From a virus, in the IMG/VR virus record IMGVR_UViG_3300035698_013847, positions 1-42,264 of that record: a stretch of 42,264 bases of DNA; one strand, written 5' to 3'. Both the position numbers and the translations under genes were made by a program. This document shows, one piece after another, positions 1 to 6,148 of the stretch. The first letter of the stretch is position 1, and each line of letters opens with the position of its first letter. The notes below the pieces were generated by a model that was not told the DNA's origin, did no database searches, and saw nothing but the letters and a program-made list of their open reading frames with translations.

Positions 1-1
1 C

Positions 2-124
2 GGCGTGAGGCATTTTGTCGAAGGGATCGGCAAAGTTAAAGGCCGGTACACTGTACAGGAGATCATTGACCTGACAAAAGGCCAGTATAGGCACGATGAG
101 TACAAGGCTTTCTTTGCTAAGTAA
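2..124 (+). CDS. 3' end of a truncated CDS, unknown product
   Basis: An open frame runs in from the left edge and encodes 40 residues beginning GVRHFVEGIGKVKGRY and ending in AFFAK before a TAA. The start lies outside the window. The fragment is basic and has no motif I recognise. It lies in the same orientation as the next genes and 41 bases before the start at 166, so it probably ends the preceding gene of the same transcription unit. A link to the helicase cut off at the right edge is possible if the genome is circular, but nothing in the fragment shows it. Confidence 0.6.
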   Translation, partial: GVRHFVEGIGKVKGRYTVQEIIDLTKGQYRHDEYKAFFAK

Positions 125-165
125 AGCGCACATACTACCACAGAACATCACAAAGGAGAATGATT

Positions 166-354
166 ATGAAATGCAAAATAAAAGTAACTTACCCATCGCC
201 AGTGAATAAAAATGTTGATGAGAAGATACGGGAACAGTTGGCTTCTGTTGGAGCACACTGGTATGCTCAAGGAACGGACCTTACCACCGGACTGAGAGAT
301 ATGTGCTTTGACATGGTCTGCGACCACTGCGAACCGAAAGACGATAACGAATGA
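166..354 (+). CDS. small hypothetical protein, 62 aa
   Basis: Not recognised. The start was set at the ATG at 166 because GGAG at 155-158 is spaced seven bases from it, whereas the ATG at 160 is too close. The product is soluble, with a charged N-terminal half and a C-terminal CDHC pair (residues about 53-56) that could bind metal. Its stop overlaps the next start as ATGA, indicating translational coupling. It opens a run of short accessory genes joined end to end. Confidence 0.6.
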   Translation: MKCKIKVTYPSPVNKNVDEKIREQLASVGAHWYAQGTDLTTGLRDMCFDMVCDHCEPKDDNE

Positions 355-527
355 AGCCAAAGATGCTACGTTGCAACGCTCCACGGCCACAGTCTATGTG
401 CCACAATTGGAAACACGGAGGATGGTGCAAAGTGTTCTTCCATAAGTGTCCGCACCAGAGTAAAAGGGCGCACATCAAGAGCAAGCCCTTGCAACATAGC
501 CCGACAGAACAGGAGGAATCAATATGA
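351..527 (+). CDS. small Cys/His/Lys-rich protein, 58 aa
   Basis: A short frame with ATGA overlaps at both ends, which supports it as a real coupled gene. The product is strongly basic and carries Cys and His at residues 8, 17-18, 26 and 31-35 (patterns MCHNW and WCKVFFHKCPH), as in small zinc-binding folds. The last residues before the stop are LQHSPTEQEESI; the HSPT piece is encoded by a repeated linker also found at the ends of two other genes nearby. Function unknown. Confidence 0.55.
   Translation: MKPKMLRCNAPRPQSMCHNWKHGGWCKVFFHKCPHQSKRAHIKSKPLQHSPTEQEESI
489..506 (+). repeat. gene-boundary linker, copy 1
   Basis: TTGCAACATAGCCCGACA lies at the 3' end of the 351-527 gene, 17 bases before the next ATG at 524. 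The identical 18-mer recurs at 1541-1558 and its last 12 bases recur at 692-703. Each copy is read as HSPT at the C-terminus of the upstream gene. Confidence 0.85.
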
Positions 528-724
528 CACCAAAAGAAGCGTTGGAATGGGTTACTGGCAAGTGTTCGTCAGTTAATTATGTGCCCGAAGAACCGAGAGA
601 ATCATGGGAAGCCAGAATAGCAATGGTTGACGCCATGAGGACACAGCAAGCCTACTGGGTTCTCAAGGCAGAACAAGACTTTGAATTACCGCATAGCCCG
701 ACAGTACATAACAAAGGGGAATAG
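524..724 (+). CDS. hypothetical protein, 66 aa
   Basis: Not recognised. The ATG overlaps the previous stop (ATGA) and is served by AGGAGG about seven bases upstream. The product is acidic and mostly helical in appearance, with three Trp residues (EALEWV, RESWEARI, AYWVLK). The C-terminus reads FELPHSPTVHNKGE, with the HSPT encoded by the linker repeat at 692-703. The next gene starts at 727 just after the TAG. Confidence 0.6.
   Translation: MTPKEALEWVTGKCSSVNYVPEEPRESWEARIAMVDAMRTQQAYWVLKAEQDFELPHSPTVHNKGE
692..703 (+). repeat. gene-boundary linker, copy 2
   Basis: CATAGCCCGACA near the end of the 524-724 gene, 23 bases before the ATG at 727. It matches the core of the copies at 489-506 and 1541-1558. 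Confidence 0.8.
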
Positions 725-726
725 GA

Positions 727-882
727 ATGAGCATGAGCATTGAAGAGGTAAGGGAGGCAGGTCGGATAAGGGATGAGATTGCCGCTACTCGGAAGGTTTT
801 GGAGACGTTAATCTCTTGGCTTCAGTTGGAGCTTGGAGAACATAATGTCAAGACGCTACTGGACGAACTTCACGACAAATAA
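727..882 (+). CDS. small helical protein, 51 aa
   Basis: Open frame from an ATG preceded by AAAGGGGAATAGGA. The product begins MSMSIEEVREAGRIRDEI and is almost entirely charged/leucine heptad-like sequence, compatible with one or two alpha helices forming a coiled coil. The segment around GRIRDEIAATRK loosely resembles ERIRDELLKTRS in the small frame at 8816-8908. No function can be assigned. Confidence 0.5.
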   Translation: MSMSIEEVREAGRIRDEIAATRKVLETLISWLQLELGEHNVKTLLDELHDK

Positions 883-920
883 TCGTCACAACTTTCGACA
901 GTTTCAGAGGAAGGCACAGG

Positions 921-1427
921 ATGATTCATAGGCACTATAACGTCGAACCGATTAAGCTGACACACAAGGCCGCTGTGCGCCGTATGTCGGCATGGCTCCA
1001 AAACAGGACGCCGCGCTGTTCCATCGTCTTGACGGAGCTAACAACGAGGGCAAGCGAAACGCCGGACGTTTTAGGATTTGGCGGGACACATTCCACGCTG
1101 ATTGAATGCAAGGTGTCTCGGTCAGACTTCTTGGGTGATAAGAAGAAATCATTTCGGAGGCGCGAAGAAGACGGTGTGGGAGATCATAGGTATTTCGCCA
1201 GTCCGTCAGACATCATCAAGAAGGAAGAAGTGCCGGACGGATGGGGCTTGATTCATATCGGGGCAAGCTGTTGCCGCATTATTGTCGAGCCTGAACCAAA
1301 GACAGCAAACAAGCGGAGTGAGTTGTCAATGGCATTGTCTGTAATCCGGCGATTGGAAATATCAACATGCGTATTTGTGAGGGAAGAATTACCAGATTTT
1401 TCGACAGAACCGGAGGGGTCAGAGTGA
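921..1427 (+). CDS. PD-(D/E)XK nuclease-like protein (MmcB-like)
   Basis: A 168-residue protein with the core of a PD-(D/E)XK endonuclease: ETPDVLGF with Pro48-Asp49, then LIECKVSRSDF with Glu62-Cys-Lys64, preceded by a basic helix (HKAAVRRMSAWL). In this phage family the ECKVSRSDF strand is followed by a lysine/arginine stretch, an RYF motif and a GWGLI motif, all present here (about residues 73-110). The family is related to MmcB-like and restriction/Holliday-junction nucleases; the substrate is not known. AGAGGAAGG precedes the ATG, and the stop overlaps the next GTG (GTGA). Together with the RusA-like gene downstream this suggests a DNA-processing role. Confidence 0.7.
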   Translation: MIHRHYNVEPIKLTHKAAVRRMSAWLQNRTPRCSIVLTELTTRASETPDVLGFGGTHSTLIECKVSRSDFLGDKKKSFRRREEDGVGDHRYFASPSDIIKKEEVPDGWGLIHIGASCCRIIVEPEPKTANKRSELSMALSVIRRLEISTCVFVREELPDFSTEPEGSE

Positions 1428-1579
1428 AAACGCCAGAGCGTAAATACACAACTAAGCGGCCAAGTGTTGAGGCCATGAAGAAGATCGGACCCTGGTGCTG
1501 TTGTGTTGAGCCGTGCGACTGCCGCAAGAAGTGGTTAGAATTGCAACATAGCCCGACATTACCTGAGAAAACTAAATGA
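1424..1579 (+). CDS. small Cys-rich protein, 51 aa
   Basis: The start was chosen at the GTG at 1424 because it overlaps the preceding TGA (GTGA) and follows GGAGGGG; an in-frame ATG at 1367 lies deep in the upstream gene. The product is basic with a dense cysteine cluster, WCCCVEPCDCRKKW (about residues 22-35), typical of small zinc- or disulfide-stabilised phage proteins. It ends LELQHSPTLPEKTK, with HSPT supplied by linker copy 3. Its own stop overlaps the next ATG. Function unknown. Confidence 0.55.
   Translation: MKTPERKYTTKRPSVEAMKKIGPWCCCVEPCDCRKKWLELQHSPTLPEKTK
1541..1558 (+). repeat. gene-boundary linker, copy 3
   Basis: TTGCAACATAGCCCGACA is identical to copy 1 (489-506) over 18 bases and lies 17 bases before the ATG at 1576, the same distance as copy 1 from its downstream start. 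Confidence 0.85.
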
Positions 1580-1959
1580 CTGAATCCTGTACCATAATTC
1601 TTGAATTGCCGAATCGTTGTCTGTCGCCGAATAATCCGCCTGGGACTATGCGGGGCAGAATGAGGAAGGCAATGGCGACGAAGAGATATCGACGTCTATC
1701 GCGAGAGGCGACTCAGGAGGAAGGTATAGAGTCAGGTCCGTGGGAGCTGGCCAGTTGCTTTGCTGTCTTCTACCACAAACAGAAGAGACGGAGGGATGAC
1801 GTTAATCATCTGGCTATGCTGAAACCTGCTTATGACGGAATGGTAGAGGCTCGACTGCTTGAGGATGACGATTCTGAACATCTGAAGACCCTTACACCTG
1901 AATTTCGCATTGACAGACAGTTCCCGAGAGTGGAGCTGACAATAACAAGAGAGGAATAG
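1576..1959 (+). CDS. RusA-like Holliday junction resolvase
   Basis: A 127-residue protein matching the RusA family in size and order of motifs: an N-terminal beta strand with LPNRCLSPN, a basic segment (MRKAMATKRYRR), then RRRDDVNHLAMLKPAYDG and RLLEDDDSEH. Asp74/75, Lys83, Asp87 and Asp97/98 match the metal-binding acidic residues and conserved lysine of RusA. These enzymes cut Holliday junctions as dimers during phage recombination or before packaging. The ATG overlaps the previous stop. The assignment is by motif recognition. Confidence 0.65.
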   Translation: MTESCTIILELPNRCLSPNNPPGTMRGRMRKAMATKRYRRLSREATQEEGIESGPWELASCFAVFYHKQKRRRDDVNHLAMLKPAYDGMVEARLLEDDDSEHLKTLTPEFRIDRQFPRVELTITREE

Positions 1960-1963
1960 GACC

Positions 1964-2551
1964 ATGAAGACAGGAATAGAACTGATTACCATAGAACGTG
2001 AAGAGCAAATCAAGAAGCACGATTACGACTCTGTGCATGATGACGGCCCTTGGAATGGAGACGGAGAGCTCGCTGACGTAGCTACTCTCTTGCTCCTGGA
2101 TGCTCATGAAGGGGCAGAGCCTCCTTGCGCCAGCGCACTATACCCCGAAACCTGGGAAGGTCATGTCAAGGAGAAGCTTGATTCTAAGTCTCGTATCCAG
2201 AATCTCATTGTCGCCGGAGCGCTTGTCGCTGCCGAAATCGATCGACTCATAAGGGCCGGAGTGACCGTCCTTCTGGTATTCGGAGTCGTAGCACTCTCCG
2301 GCTGTATCAGCCCGGTTATCAAAATAGAGGACTCGGTCAGGGCGGAGAAGATGGTCAGTGCGAGTATGCAGCGGGCCGGTAAAGCTCTGGAGAACCACGG
2401 CAAAGCCATTGAGACTCTATTCAACAATGACACGAATCTCGAGAATGAGATACTCAAGCTCAAACTGTTGCTCGCAACAAACACTGTTAAGGAAGTCGAT
2501 CAGCCTGTATCCGATCCGGCTAGTACGAGTGCACCGAAACCCGAAGAGTAA
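1964..2551 (+). CDS. fusion: phage conserved domain + lipoprotein-like coiled coil
   Basis: The 195-residue frame has two parts. Residues 1-97 resemble a common small phage protein that opens with ELITIEREEQI, has a GELADVA patch and ends AGALVAAEIDRLIR, normally its C-terminus. From residue 100 the sequence becomes VTVLLVFGVVALSGC, a hydrophobic stretch ending in a lipobox (LSGC, Cys114), followed by a helical coiled-coil region and a Pro/Ser tail. A GTG at 2261 (codon 100), preceded by AAGGG about six bases upstream, could start a separate 96-residue lipoprotein, perhaps an outer spanin. Whether the cell makes one fused protein or two is open. Confidence 0.55.
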   Translation: MKTGIELITIEREEQIKKHDYDSVHDDGPWNGDGELADVATLLLLDAHEGAEPPCASALYPETWEGHVKEKLDSKSRIQNLIVAGALVAAEIDRLIRAGVTVLLVFGVVALSGCISPVIKIEDSVRAEKMVSASMQRAGKALENHGKAIETLFNNDTNLENEILKLKLLLATNTVKEVDQPVSDPASTSAPKPEE

Positions 2552-2609
2552 CGCAGGCAAGAACGGGTGAGGCTCTCAGGCATAGCGTCCGGATCTTCGC
2601 TTGAATTTT

Positions 2610-2692
2610 CTTCTGATGCTTGGCGGTAATCAGAAGTGTGGGACGGGTGGGAGTCGTACTGTTTCAACAAAATGGAGCGCGACTCCTGCCCG
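2610..2692 (+). other. two strong hairpins in a leader region
   Basis: In the 167-base gap between 2551 and 2719, CTTCTGAT (2610-2617) pairs with ATCAGAAG (2629-2636), and CGGGTGGGAGTCG (2644-2656) pairs with CGACTCCTGCCCG (2680-2692) over 13 pairs including two G-T wobbles. Neither has a U-tract, so a structured leader or processed RNA is more likely than an intrinsic terminator. A possible 28-codon GTG frame (2636-2722) overlaps the second hairpin and ends in ATGA with the next gene; it has no clear ribosome binding site and is not called. Confidence 0.5.
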
Positions 2693-2718
2693 GAGGGGTT
2701 AATCTTAGGAAGGAAGTC

Positions 2719-2970
2719 ATGACCATCTACACGCTGAATAAGCCAGAGAATGACCTCAAAAAGAAATTCGATGAGCTCTGTAAAAAGCATGGAGAAGTTG
2801 TCCATACCGGGATAACCTGGGTTCTGGTCAGAAGTAATTATGATTGGGACTTCATGAGAAAGACGTTCGAGGGGGTCTCTCTCGTAGGTCTCGCAAACGA
2901 ATACGCGAAGAAGTTTATAAAACCAGCCCAACAGGGCGAAAGGAGAGTGAGTCATGGCAGACACGAATGA
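2719..2970 (+). CDS. hypothetical protein, 83 aa
   Basis: Start set at the ATG at 2719, which follows AGGAAGGAAG. The frame can be extended to a TTG at 2620, but that would run through the hairpins. The product is a basic mixed alpha/beta protein (NDLKKKFDELCKKHGEVVH, then a strand ITWVLVR, then a C-terminal helix). It overlaps the next gene by 17 bases. No family recognised. Confidence 0.55.
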   Translation: MTIYTLNKPENDLKKKFDELCKKHGEVVHTGITWVLVRSNYDWDFMRKTFEGVSLVGLANEYAKKFIKPAQQGERRVSHGRHE

Positions 2971-3604
2971 TACAGCGAACACGGAGGCAACGCCTGGCGT
3001 CGAGCCTATCCCCTGCAACGTCGAAGGTTGCGAGGGAACAATGGTGTTTCAGGCTGACGATGGTCAGTATGAGTGCGAGACGTGTGGGAGCGTTCTTGTC
3101 CCTGAGCCTGGCGCCGTGGTACAGCCGGAAGTGCTCCCGGACGTGAGTCAGGCCGCGAACCTGTGTGACAGTTGCACAAAGGTTGTTCCTGACTGTGACG
3201 CGAAAGAGGTCGCCATGGGTGTTGACCTCAATCCGACTACGGCCGGAACACCGGACGCAGATAAGGTCCTAGCATGTGACGCCTTCGTGCAAAAGGTTGA
3301 AGAAGAGCCTGTCGAAGAGACCTCCGAAGAGAAGGTCGTCGAGACTGTCGATACCGACAAGCGCCCGAAGTATCGTTGTCACAAAGAAGTCCGCGCGCAT
3401 AAGATCGCGGCGGTACTCCGTGAAAAAGGCGGGAGCGCCCTGGTCAAGCCTTACGGGGAAGGCTTCGCGCAGATCCGCGTCGATGCTGACTTCATGAAGA
3501 AGCACAATCCGGAGTGCGGTGGATATATCGTATTCTACGAAGACGGTTATCGAAGTTTCTCGCCTGCTAAGGCGTTCGAAAATGGTTATACTCTGATAAA
3601 CTAA
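2954..3604 (+). CDS. zinc-ribbon protein with phage-specific C-terminal domain
   Basis: A 216-residue protein in three parts. Residues 20-45 form a zinc ribbon (Cys21, Cys26, Cys41, Cys44). Residues 70-110 hold a second cysteine group (71, 74, 81, 108). An acidic linker (EEEPVEETSEEKVVETVD) leads to a C-terminal domain from about residue 137 that begins YRCHKEVRAHKIAAVL and contains GGYIVFYEDGYRSFSP. I have seen this C-terminal domain as a stand-alone piece in phage proteins, without known function. It is the last plus-strand gene before the convergent hairpin at 3606-3639. Confidence 0.6.
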   Translation: MADTNDTANTEATPGVEPIPCNVEGCEGTMVFQADDGQYECETCGSVLVPEPGAVVQPEVLPDVSQAANLCDSCTKVVPDCDAKEVAMGVDLNPTTAGTPDADKVLACDAFVQKVEEEPVEETSEEKVVETVDTDKRPKYRCHKEVRAHKIAAVLREKGGSALVKPYGEGFAQIRVDADFMKKHNPECGGYIVFYEDGYRSFSPAKAFENGYTLIN

Positions 3605-3605
3605 T

Positions 3606-3639
3606 CCGGTTCAGGGGGAGTTTGGGCTCCCCCTTCCGG
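3606..3639. terminator. convergent hairpin terminator
   Basis: AGGGGGAG (3613-3620) pairs with CTCCCCCT (3627-3634), flanked by CCGG on both sides that extends the stem. It sits in the 38-base gap between the plus-strand gene ending at 3604 and the minus-strand gene ending at 3643, where a bidirectional terminator is expected. No long U-tract follows on either side. Confidence 0.6.
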
Positions 3640-3642
3640 CTC

Positions 3643-4320
3643 CTACATCCTTTCCAAAATCCTCTTTATCGTTCTCTGATACCATCCCCGCTTACCCCTT
3701 GCTGACTCTCTCATCTCCTTGTTCATGAACATGACTATTTGATGATAGCTCATCCCTCGACTCTGAAGAGAGAACACCATATCCATCGCAGGCTTCTCAG
3801 CTTCGCAAGGAATGAGCTTCCTGTCATCCGACGGGTCGAGCATGAAGCCGTACGGAGCAAATCGGCTCATCTTCCGACCATTGATCTGATGGTGACGCAT
3901 TGCAGCGCTTGTCCTCATGGCTATGCACTTCCGCTCGTACTCAGCAAAGACGTTGAGCATCTGTCTGACCATGACCTGCTCGGGGCCGTTGCCCTCAACG
4001 TCGCCCTCTACCGCTACTATCTCGCAGTGTTGGGTCTCTACGGCACGTCGGAAGTACTCCGAGAGGTAGACGTTGCGGGCCAGTCTGTCGAGCTTGTAGA
4101 CCAACAGGACGCCTCCAGGCTGGAGTGAGCTGATTGCAGCCCAGAGTATAGGCCGGTCCTCTTTGCTCCCGCTCACGGCTCTGTCATCGAAGACCTTCTC
4201 GACTCTCATGCCGTGAACTTTGGCGTACTTCAGGCACAGTGCATATTGAGTCTCGCAGCTCTCTGATTCGTCAGAGTTTCGGCGCGGGCTGAATCTCGTG
4301 TAAACGATAGCTGGAATCAT
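3643..4320 (-). CDS. serine recombinase (resolvase/invertase family)
   Basis: A 225-residue site-specific recombinase of the serine family. The N-terminal catalytic motif is IVYTRFSPRR with the nucleophile Ser11 and Arg9; KLDRLARN (about residues 76-83) and the YERKCIAMRTSAAM region of the long dimer helix follow. The C-terminal 60 residues hold a short helical DNA-binding region (MSYHQIVMFMNKE, then a basic stretch). Length fits resolvases or invertases better than large phage integrases. It is the last gene of the minus operon and overlaps its upstream neighbour by ATGA. It could carry out genome resolution, inversion or integration; no crossover site was identified. Confidence 0.8.
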   Translation of the reverse strand: MIPAIVYTRFSPRRNSDESESCETQYALCLKYAKVHGMRVEKVFDDRAVSGSKEDRPILWAAISSLQPGGVLLVYKLDRLARNVYLSEYFRRAVETQHCEIVAVEGDVEGNGPEQVMVRQMLNVFAEYERKCIAMRTSAAMRHHQINGRKMSRFAPYGFMLDPSDDRKLIPCEAEKPAMDMVFSLQSRGMSYHQIVMFMNKEMRESARGKRGWYQRTIKRILERM

Positions 4321-4718
4321 TCCAACACATCCACGTCACAGCCCAAGTTTAGGCACTTCGCGGTCAGGGCCGACAGGTACTTGTCCTGAGCGATCACTTT
4401 GCCATGACACCATGCTTCCCATTCACCGCTGTTGTTGTTCATGGACGCAGAGGCGGTCGGGCGCTTCTTGGGCTCGGCGTCCTTCTTACACTTGTAGCAC
4501 AGATCCCCCACGTACACAATTGAGCCCTTCTCCACGTCTGGGCTCAACCGCTCGACAGTGTGGCACATCGGGCATATCGTCGGCTTCTTCTTCGCCTCTT
4601 TGGCCTGATGCTTCTTGTAGCAGTCTGCGTCTGGGCAAATAAGGACCTCGTCCGTAAGCACGCCGGGACCACTGAGCCTCGTCGTAATCATCGTCTTTCC
4701 ACATCGTTCGCACTTCAT
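4317..4718 (-). CDS. double zinc-ribbon protein, 133 aa
   Basis: Two four-cysteine ribbons are visible: Cys3, Cys6, Cys28, Cys33 and Cys49, Cys52, Cys74, Cys77. A lysine-rich linker (KKHQAKEAKKKP) joins them. The C-terminal 40 residues (GEWEAWCHGKVIAQD and onward) form a small separate domain. Likely a DNA- or RNA-binding or protein-adaptor factor. Its ATG is preceded by AAGGAGTAGGGAT, a 5' context shared with the next gene upstream, and its stop overlaps the recombinase start. Confidence 0.55.
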   Translation of the reverse strand: MKCERCGKTMITTRLSGPGVLTDEVLICPDADCYKKHQAKEAKKKPTICPMCHTVERLSPDVEKGSIVYVGDLCYKCKKDAEPKKRPTASASMNNNSGEWEAWCHGKVIAQDKYLSALTAKCLNLGCDVDVLE

Positions 4719-4731
4719 ATCCCTACTCCTT
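4715..4731 (-). repeat. duplicated start-region cassette, copy 1
   Basis: On the minus strand this reads AAGGAGTAGGGATATGA and contains the ribosome binding site and start of the 4317-4718 gene. The same 17 bases occur at 4899-4915 before the 4723-4902 gene. Confidence 0.75.
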
Positions 4732-4902
4732 GGTTTTGTTAGCTGGCGTCAGGAGTTGCCCCATAGTGAGCTCAAACCCTTCTGCCTTCATTACTCTCAG
4801 GATCTCCATAAGACTTTCGTGGCACTTCATACAGACGCCCGTTTTCCGGTACGTTAGCGAACCACATCCAACACACGGAGCCCGCTTGCTATCCCGGCTC
4901 AT
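4723..4902 (-). CDS. single zinc-ribbon protein, 59 aa
   Basis: Start set at the ATG at 4902, which overlaps the methyltransferase stop (ATGA) and follows AAGGAGTAGGG. The product has one zinc ribbon (Cys10, Cys13, Cys24, Cys27) and a short helical tail (MEILRVMKAEGFELT). The start context is repeated exactly before the neighbouring zinc-ribbon gene, so the two may derive from a duplicated cassette. Function unknown. Confidence 0.5.
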   Translation of the reverse strand: MSRDSKRAPCVGCGSLTYRKTGVCMKCHESLMEILRVMKAEGFELTMGQLLTPANKTKE

Positions 4903-4915
4903 ATCCCTACTCCTT
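4899..4915 (-). repeat. duplicated start-region cassette, copy 2
   Basis: Second copy of AAGGAGTAGGGATATGA on the minus strand, spanning the ribosome binding site and start of the 4723-4902 gene and the end of the methyltransferase gene. Confidence 0.75.
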
Positions 4916-5909
4916 TGTTGACTTCTTCCCATGCTCTGATGAACGTCGCCGCGACTTCGGGAGTGATCGCATTGCCAGCACCCCGTAATAACCCCACTCT
5001 ACCGGGTAGCCCATGAGCCAGAGGGAAAAGTTCGGGTTCAATCGCAACCCGTCGGGACTTCCCGTCTTTGCAGTCGAGCCATCTTGACGCGGCCCAGAAA
5101 TCGCGTTCACCGCCCCAGTGGTTAGGCTCTCTTGCGATCCCCGTTTCCCCCTGGTCCTGTTCTGGTATCCTTGCCTGACTTCCGACGCTACTACCGTCGG
5201 CCAGCCCGCCATGTGTGCCGCCTCGCTTAGTGCTGGGCCCCCGGCCCCTCGAGCCGCTCTGGTCTCCTTCGACTCGGCTCCCCTGTTCCCGTCTCCCGCT
5301 CTCGGTCCCGGCCAGCCCGCCGCCAATGGCACGGTCTCGCTCAAGCCCATCATTCCTTTGCGCGGCGATACGGCGCCTCTCTTGATTGCGTCCGTCGCCG
5401 TTGTAGTCGGCCACCCAGAATGTGCGTTGCCTGATTTGCGGCGAACCGACGCCCGCAGAGCACAGATCGGCTCCCCCGACTTCATATCCCAATGCTTCCA
5501 AGTCAGAGCGTACTCCGGAGAACCACGACCGGCCAGCAGGGCTAACAACCTGCTCGCCAAACACTGTTGCAGGCTGGCGCCTCTGTCTCGCAATGAGCCA
5601 TCGAAAAGCGGGCCAAAGGTGTTTGTCTTCGTCCTCAACGCCTTTACCCTTTCCGGCGATACTGAATGACTGGCACGGACACGAACCGGTCCACACCGGC
5701 CTATCTTCGGGCCAATCAGCAAGCCGCAATGCGTATGCCCAGCCGCCAATGCCTGCGAAAAAGTGGCATTGGGTGAATTGCTCCAATCGCTCTGGGTCGA
5801 TCTCCCTGATGTCGCGCTCATCCACTTCCCCCTTGGGCAGGAGCCCAGCTCCGATTAACTCTCGGAGCCAAGCACAGGCCTCTTTGTTGTTGTCGTTGTA
5901 GTAGTTCAT
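4899..5909 (-). CDS. C5-cytosine DNA methyltransferase
   Basis: A 336-residue enzyme with the ordered motifs of C5-cytosine methyltransferases: motif I FFAGIGG (residues 50-56, SAM binding), motif IV TGSCPCQSF with catalytic Cys79, motif VI FGEQV in place of the usual ENV, motif VIII IRQRTFWVAD, and C-terminal RGAGNAITPEVAATFI (motifs IX-X). The region between VIII and IX, where target recognition lies, is Gly/Arg-rich. It probably methylates phage DNA against restriction. Start set at the ATG at 5909, coupled by ATGA to the upstream gene with GGAGAG ahead of it; an in-frame start at 5939 lacks this. A 304-codon frame overlaps almost the whole gene. Confidence 0.85.
   Translation of the reverse strand: MNYYNDNNKEACAWLRELIGAGLLPKGEVDERDIREIDPERLEQFTQCHFFAGIGGWAYALRLADWPEDRPVWTGSCPCQSFSIAGKGKGVEDEDKHLWPAFRWLIARQRRQPATVFGEQVVSPAGRSWFSGVRSDLEALGYEVGGADLCSAGVGSPQIRQRTFWVADYNGDGRNQERRRIAAQRNDGLERDRAIGGGLAGTESGRREQGSRVEGDQSGSRGRGPSTKRGGTHGGLADGSSVGSQARIPEQDQGETGIAREPNHWGGERDFWAASRWLDCKDGKSRRVAIEPELFPLAHGLPGRVGLLRGAGNAITPEVAATFIRAWEEVNKGVGI
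4907..5821 (-). other. long alternative frame inside the methyltransferase gene
   Basis: A 304-codon ATG frame on the same strand overlaps the methyltransferase almost end to end. It is not random-looking: YALTWKHWDMKSGEPICALR, GWPTTTATDA and NPNFSLWLMGYPVEWG match a protein family often annotated next to phage cytosine methyltransferases. The last motif is the alternative reading of the methyltransferase segment PLAHGLPGRVG. It could be a real second product or a shadow kept open by base composition and repetitive coding. No ribosome binding site stands out before 5821. Confidence 0.3.
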
Positions 5910-6148
5910 CTTCTGAGGATCTCTCCGTCCCGAAACCACGTCCCTTTAGTCGTGTCATACGTCCCAGCGCCGTAGTATGCTGTTGGCCGCTCTTTCTCGC
6001 TCCACGTCACTGGCTGGCCTTGGTAGCCTTCCCGATACGTCTTCAAGTGATGGATGAAGGCGTTATGCAGATTCAGCAGCGCCCTGTGTTCTGTCTCGCC
6101 ACACGCCGCGAACTCGAAGTGTCTGGTGTCCATCGTCGCTATATACAT
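5906..6148 (-). CDS. small conserved phage protein, 80 aa
   Basis: The product begins MYIATMDTRHFEFAACGETE, a pattern I associate with a small conserved phage protein of unknown role; the middle is helical (RALLNLHNAFIHHLK) and the end aromatic and charged. The start shares a base with the upstream stop (TAATG) and the stop overlaps the methyltransferase ATG. Both overlaps make the frame secure. No function is assigned. Confidence 0.6.
   Translation of the reverse strand: MYIATMDTRHFEFAACGETEHRALLNLHNAFIHHLKTYREGYQGQPVTWSEKERPTAYYGAGTYDTTKGTWFRDGEILRR

Noticed and set aside
5118-5669. 183-codon plus-strand frame opposite the methyltransferase
   Set aside because: Low-complexity Ala/Pro/Ser composition caused by the GC-rich Gly/Arg segment; no ribosome binding site.
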